Part shown: positions 6,767 through 7,888 of the stretch, in pieces | Layout: the number at the start of each line of letters is the position of its first letter | Numbering within the stretch: the stretch's first letter is position 1 | Assembly (NCBI GenBank): GCA_012514855.1 | Contig: JAAYZL010000351.1 | Span: forward strand, 1 to 7,888 | Origin: Clostridiales bacterium | Lineage (GTDB): Bacteria; Bacillota_A; Clostridia; Christensenellales; Aristaeellaceae | Length of the DNA: 7,888 bases | Direction of reading: 5' to 3' | Notes under the pieces: generated by a model | Told to the model about the DNA's origin: nothing | The model's input: the letters and a program-made list of their open reading frames with translations, nothing else | Database searches by the model: none | Made by a program: the position numbers and the translations under genes

Positions 6767-7057
6767 ATGACGGGACTCTGGGTTCGGCTGATGAAAAAGC
6801 ACAGGATCGACCGGCAGGCGACGCGTGCGTGCGTGTTCGCCGACGCGCGCGACGCCTTGACCGAGATCTGCCGCGAGCTCGACGTGCCGCGCCCGATCTG
6901 GCTCCCGAAGCACGAGCGCGAGTTCGAGTCGTTCCGGATGACGGGCTTCACGAGGGACCACTTTCTCGAGGACGTGCCGTTCGACCGGCTCGAAATCGAG
7001 TTCTTCGACGACGCGAGGCGAAAGAGCAGGGACCCGCGAAACGACTTCAGCATCTAG
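6767..7057 (+). CDS. Conserved-looking small protein of unknown function (96 aa)
   Basis: I cannot assign a function. The 96-residue product is soluble and charged, with no signal peptide or membrane segment. The N-terminus WVRLMKKHRIDRQAT (5-19) is basic. The middle has a short helix-prone stretch, ARDALTEICRELDVPRPIWLPKHEREFESF (27-56), and the C-terminal half has an aromatic and acidic section, FTRDHFLEDVPFDRLEIEFFDD (61-82). The Ile-Trp-Leu-Pro-Lys-His core and the phenylalanine-rich end look like a folded domain and not random translation. The wobble-position G/C bias matches its neighbours. GGGAGGG (6757-6763) directly follows the ddl stop and lies 3 nt before the ATG, so translation should be efficient and co-transcribed with ddl. 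It resembles small uncharacterised proteins of Clostridia that I have a vague memory of, but I cannot name a family. Location between ddl and a phospholipid synthase suggests an envelope-related or housekeeping role. Confidence 0.8.
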   Translation: MTGLWVRLMKKHRIDRQATRACVFADARDALTEICRELDVPRPIWLPKHEREFESFRMTGFTRDHFLEDVPFDRLEIEFFDDARRKSRDPRNDFSI

Positions 7058-7096
7058 CCGCGGCGACCGAGGTGCACAAACGGACGGAGGGCCCCC

Positions 7097-7657
7097 ATGG
7101 ACAAGCCGAAGCTGCTAAACCTGCCAAACGCGCTGACGATACTGCGCATACTGATGATTCCGGCGTTCGTGTGCCTGTATTTCAGGCTGCCCGGGAAGCG
7201 CTGGGTCACGCTGGTCGTCTATGTCTCGGCGGCGCTGACGGACCTCGCGGACGGCTACATCGCGCGGCGGCTGAACCAGATCACGTGGTTCGGAAAGCTG
7301 TTCGACCCGCTCGCGGACAAGCTGATGACGCTCTCGATGCTCATCTGCCTCGTCTACAGCCGGGAAATCGCGTGGTGGCCGCTCGCGGTGTTCGTCGCGA
7401 AGGAGGGGTACATGGTCTGGGGCGCGTGGTTTTTGCTGAAGAGAAAGGACTACGTCGTCAAGAGCGACCGGATCGGCAAGGCCGCGACGTTCGGGTTCGT
7501 GCTCTCGACCTGCCTGATCTTCCCGTGGCACGGCTCGAAGGCGGTCTCGGACGCGGGGCGCGCGCTGTTGTATCTGGCGCTGGCGCTCTCGGCCGCGGCG
7601 GCGGTCCATTACACCTTGGACGCTGTTAAAAATCGGAGTTCGATGAGAGCGAGTTGA
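7097..7657 (+). CDS. pgsA: CDP-alcohol phosphatidyltransferase (PgsA-like)
   Basis: A 186-residue integral membrane enzyme of the CDP-alcohol phosphatidyltransferase family, which swaps CMP on a CDP-diacylglycerol for an alcohol head group. The full catalytic signature is present at residues 49-74: Asp49, Asp52-Gly53, Ala56-Arg57, Gly66, Asp70 and Asp74 (the DxxDGxxAR...GxxxDxxxD pattern), which binds the metal and CDP moiety. The N-terminal LNLPNALTILRILMIPAFV (7-25) is typical of phosphatidylglycerophosphate synthases, and about six hydrophobic segments can be drawn. Glycerol-3-phosphate is thus the likeliest acceptor (PgsA), but the family also includes cardiolipin and inositol-phosphate synthases, so the symbol is provisional. 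GGAGGG (7086-7091) sits 5 nt before the ATG. A gap of 39 nt separates it from the preceding small gene, with no promoter or terminator seen there. Its stop codon overlaps the -35 box of the next promoter. Confidence 0.88.
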   Translation: MDKPKLLNLPNALTILRILMIPAFVCLYFRLPGKRWVTLVVYVSAALTDLADGYIARRLNQITWFGKLFDPLADKLMTLSMLICLVYSREIAWWPLAVFVAKEGYMVWGAWFLLKRKDYVVKSDRIGKAATFGFVLSTCLIFPWHGSKAVSDAGRALLYLALALSAAAAVHYTLDAVKNRSSMRAS

Positions 7658-7682
7658 CTTTCGACTGGAAATAGGGTATACT
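7654..7682 (+). promoter_or_regulatory. Strong sigma-A type promoter for the 3' leader
   Basis: A -35 box TTGACT (7654-7659) and a -10 box TATACT (7677-7682), each 5 of 6 to consensus, are spaced by exactly 17 bp. The AT-rich stretch stands out in GC-rich DNA. The -35 box overlaps the stop codon of the pgsA-like gene. Transcription would start at about 7689, just ahead of the hairpin and T-box leader, so this promoter most likely serves the gene lying beyond the right edge. Confidence 0.85.
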
Positions 7683-7694
7683 TTCTACACAAAC

Positions 7695-7747
7695 ATGGCC
7701 GACACGGTTTAGCAATCCGCGAAGCGGATTGCGGGTCGGCGGGCCAT
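7695..7747 (+). other. Leader hairpin with perfect 9-bp stem
   Basis: GCAATCCGC (7712-7720) and GCGGATTGC (7724-7732) form a perfect 9-bp stem with a GAA loop. Flanking segments extend it: GAC (7701-7703) can pair with GTC (7735-7737), and ATGGCC (7695-7700) with GGCCAT (7742-7747), making a longer, interrupted hairpin. No T-run follows, so it is not an ordinary intrinsic terminator. It falls at the very 5' end of the transcript from the promoter at 7654-7682, upstream of the T-box-like Stem I. It may protect the 5' end, act as a separate regulatory module, or be a small mobile palindrome. Confidence 0.7.
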
Positions 7748-7760
7748 ATACGGAATTGGC

Positions 7761-7888
7761 ACGCCGACAAACCACGACGAAGAGGAAGTAGCGCCGGAAA
7801 TCCCCAAGAGAGGGCGGTTCACAGGCTGCGAGGCCGCCCGGGAACACAGCGCGCGAAGGTCGCTTCCGAGGCGGGCGGATGAACTGCA
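7761..7888 (+). promoter_or_regulatory. T-box riboswitch leader, Stem I (3'-truncated), probable Val specifier
   Basis: T-box leaders bind uncharged tRNA and let transcription of synthetase or amino-acid genes proceed. The order of Stem I motifs is visible: GACGAAG (7776-7782, kink-turn side), AGTA (7787-7790, S-turn), AGAGAG (7807-7812), a distal hairpin GGGCGG/CCGCCC (7812-7817 with 7834-7839) whose loop holds GCTG (7825-7828, the GNUG motif), GAA (7855-7857, S-turn partner), and CTTC followed by CGAG (7863-7870). Helices GCGC/GCGC (7791-7794 with 7849-7852), TCCC/GGGA (7801-7804 with 7840-7843) and GAAG/CTTC (7779-7782 with 7863-7866) fit in register. The specifier is read as GUC (7859-7861), followed by one purine before the lower helix; GGU (7858-7860) is the alternative. 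The antiterminator with its TGGNACCGCG element would lie past the edge. The 5' limit and basal helix are uncertain. Confidence 0.78.

Noticed and set aside
7712..7732. The 9-bp hairpin as an intrinsic terminator of the pgsA-like operon.
   Set aside because: No T-run follows and it lies downstream of a strong promoter, so it belongs to the next transcript's leader.
7858..7860. GGU (glycine) as T-box specifier.
   Set aside because: Not fully excluded, but specifiers rarely end in U, and the offset reading GUC leaves the usual single purine before the lower helix.
1..7888. Mobile elements, CRISPR arrays, tRNA or rRNA genes.
   Set aside because: No transposase motifs, spaced direct repeats, tRNA cloverleaf or rRNA-like sequence were seen; the only tandem repeat is the 9-bp duplication in ddl.

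Overview
The window is a gene-dense, GC-rich (by eye about two thirds G+C) bacterial chromosomal segment with every supported gene on the + strand. The gene set suggests a high-GC member of the Firmicutes/Clostridia: a RibU-type ECF vitamin transporter subunit, a tsaE-tsaB-rimI run, a membrane-anchored Mur ligase next to a D-Ala-D-Ala ligase, near-consensus sigma-A promoters, GGAGG-type ribosome binding sites and a T-box leader. The species cannot be named from the sequence alone.

Layout. (1) 2-3117 is a tightly packed run: the C-terminal part of an amidohydrolase entering from the left edge, a RibU-like riboflavin S component, then tsaE, tsaB and rimI, joined by gaps of 1-3 nt or stop/start overlaps. 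TsaE and TsaB belong to the tRNA t6A pathway and RimI is the N-acetyltransferase usually linked to them; tsaD, the usual partner, is not in the window. (2) A well-formed promoter at 3120-3148 opens a second unit, 3167-7657: an alpha/beta hydrolase, a Mur ligase carrying an N-terminal membrane domain in place of the normal MurF UDP-binding domain, a D-Ala-D-Ala ligase, a 96-residue protein of unknown function, and a CDP-alcohol phosphatidyltransferase (PgsA-like). This unit is about the cell envelope: peptidoglycan stem-peptide chemistry plus phospholipid head-group synthesis. (3) A second near-consensus promoter (7654-7682) overlaps the stop codon of the pgsA-like gene and drives a structured leader. 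The leader holds a perfect 9-bp hairpin and then what reads as Stem I of a T-box riboswitch, cut by the right edge. The specifier is probably GUC (valine), so an aminoacyl-tRNA synthetase (valS the likeliest) or another valine-related gene is expected just beyond the window.

Nothing here proves a wholly new system. The parts most worth following are the hydrolase / membrane Mur ligase / Ddl / small-protein module and the unusual leader. No insertion sequences, CRISPR arrays, tRNA or rRNA genes were seen. Apart from the 3' leader (7658-7888) and a 49-nt promoter region, intergenic space is negligible.
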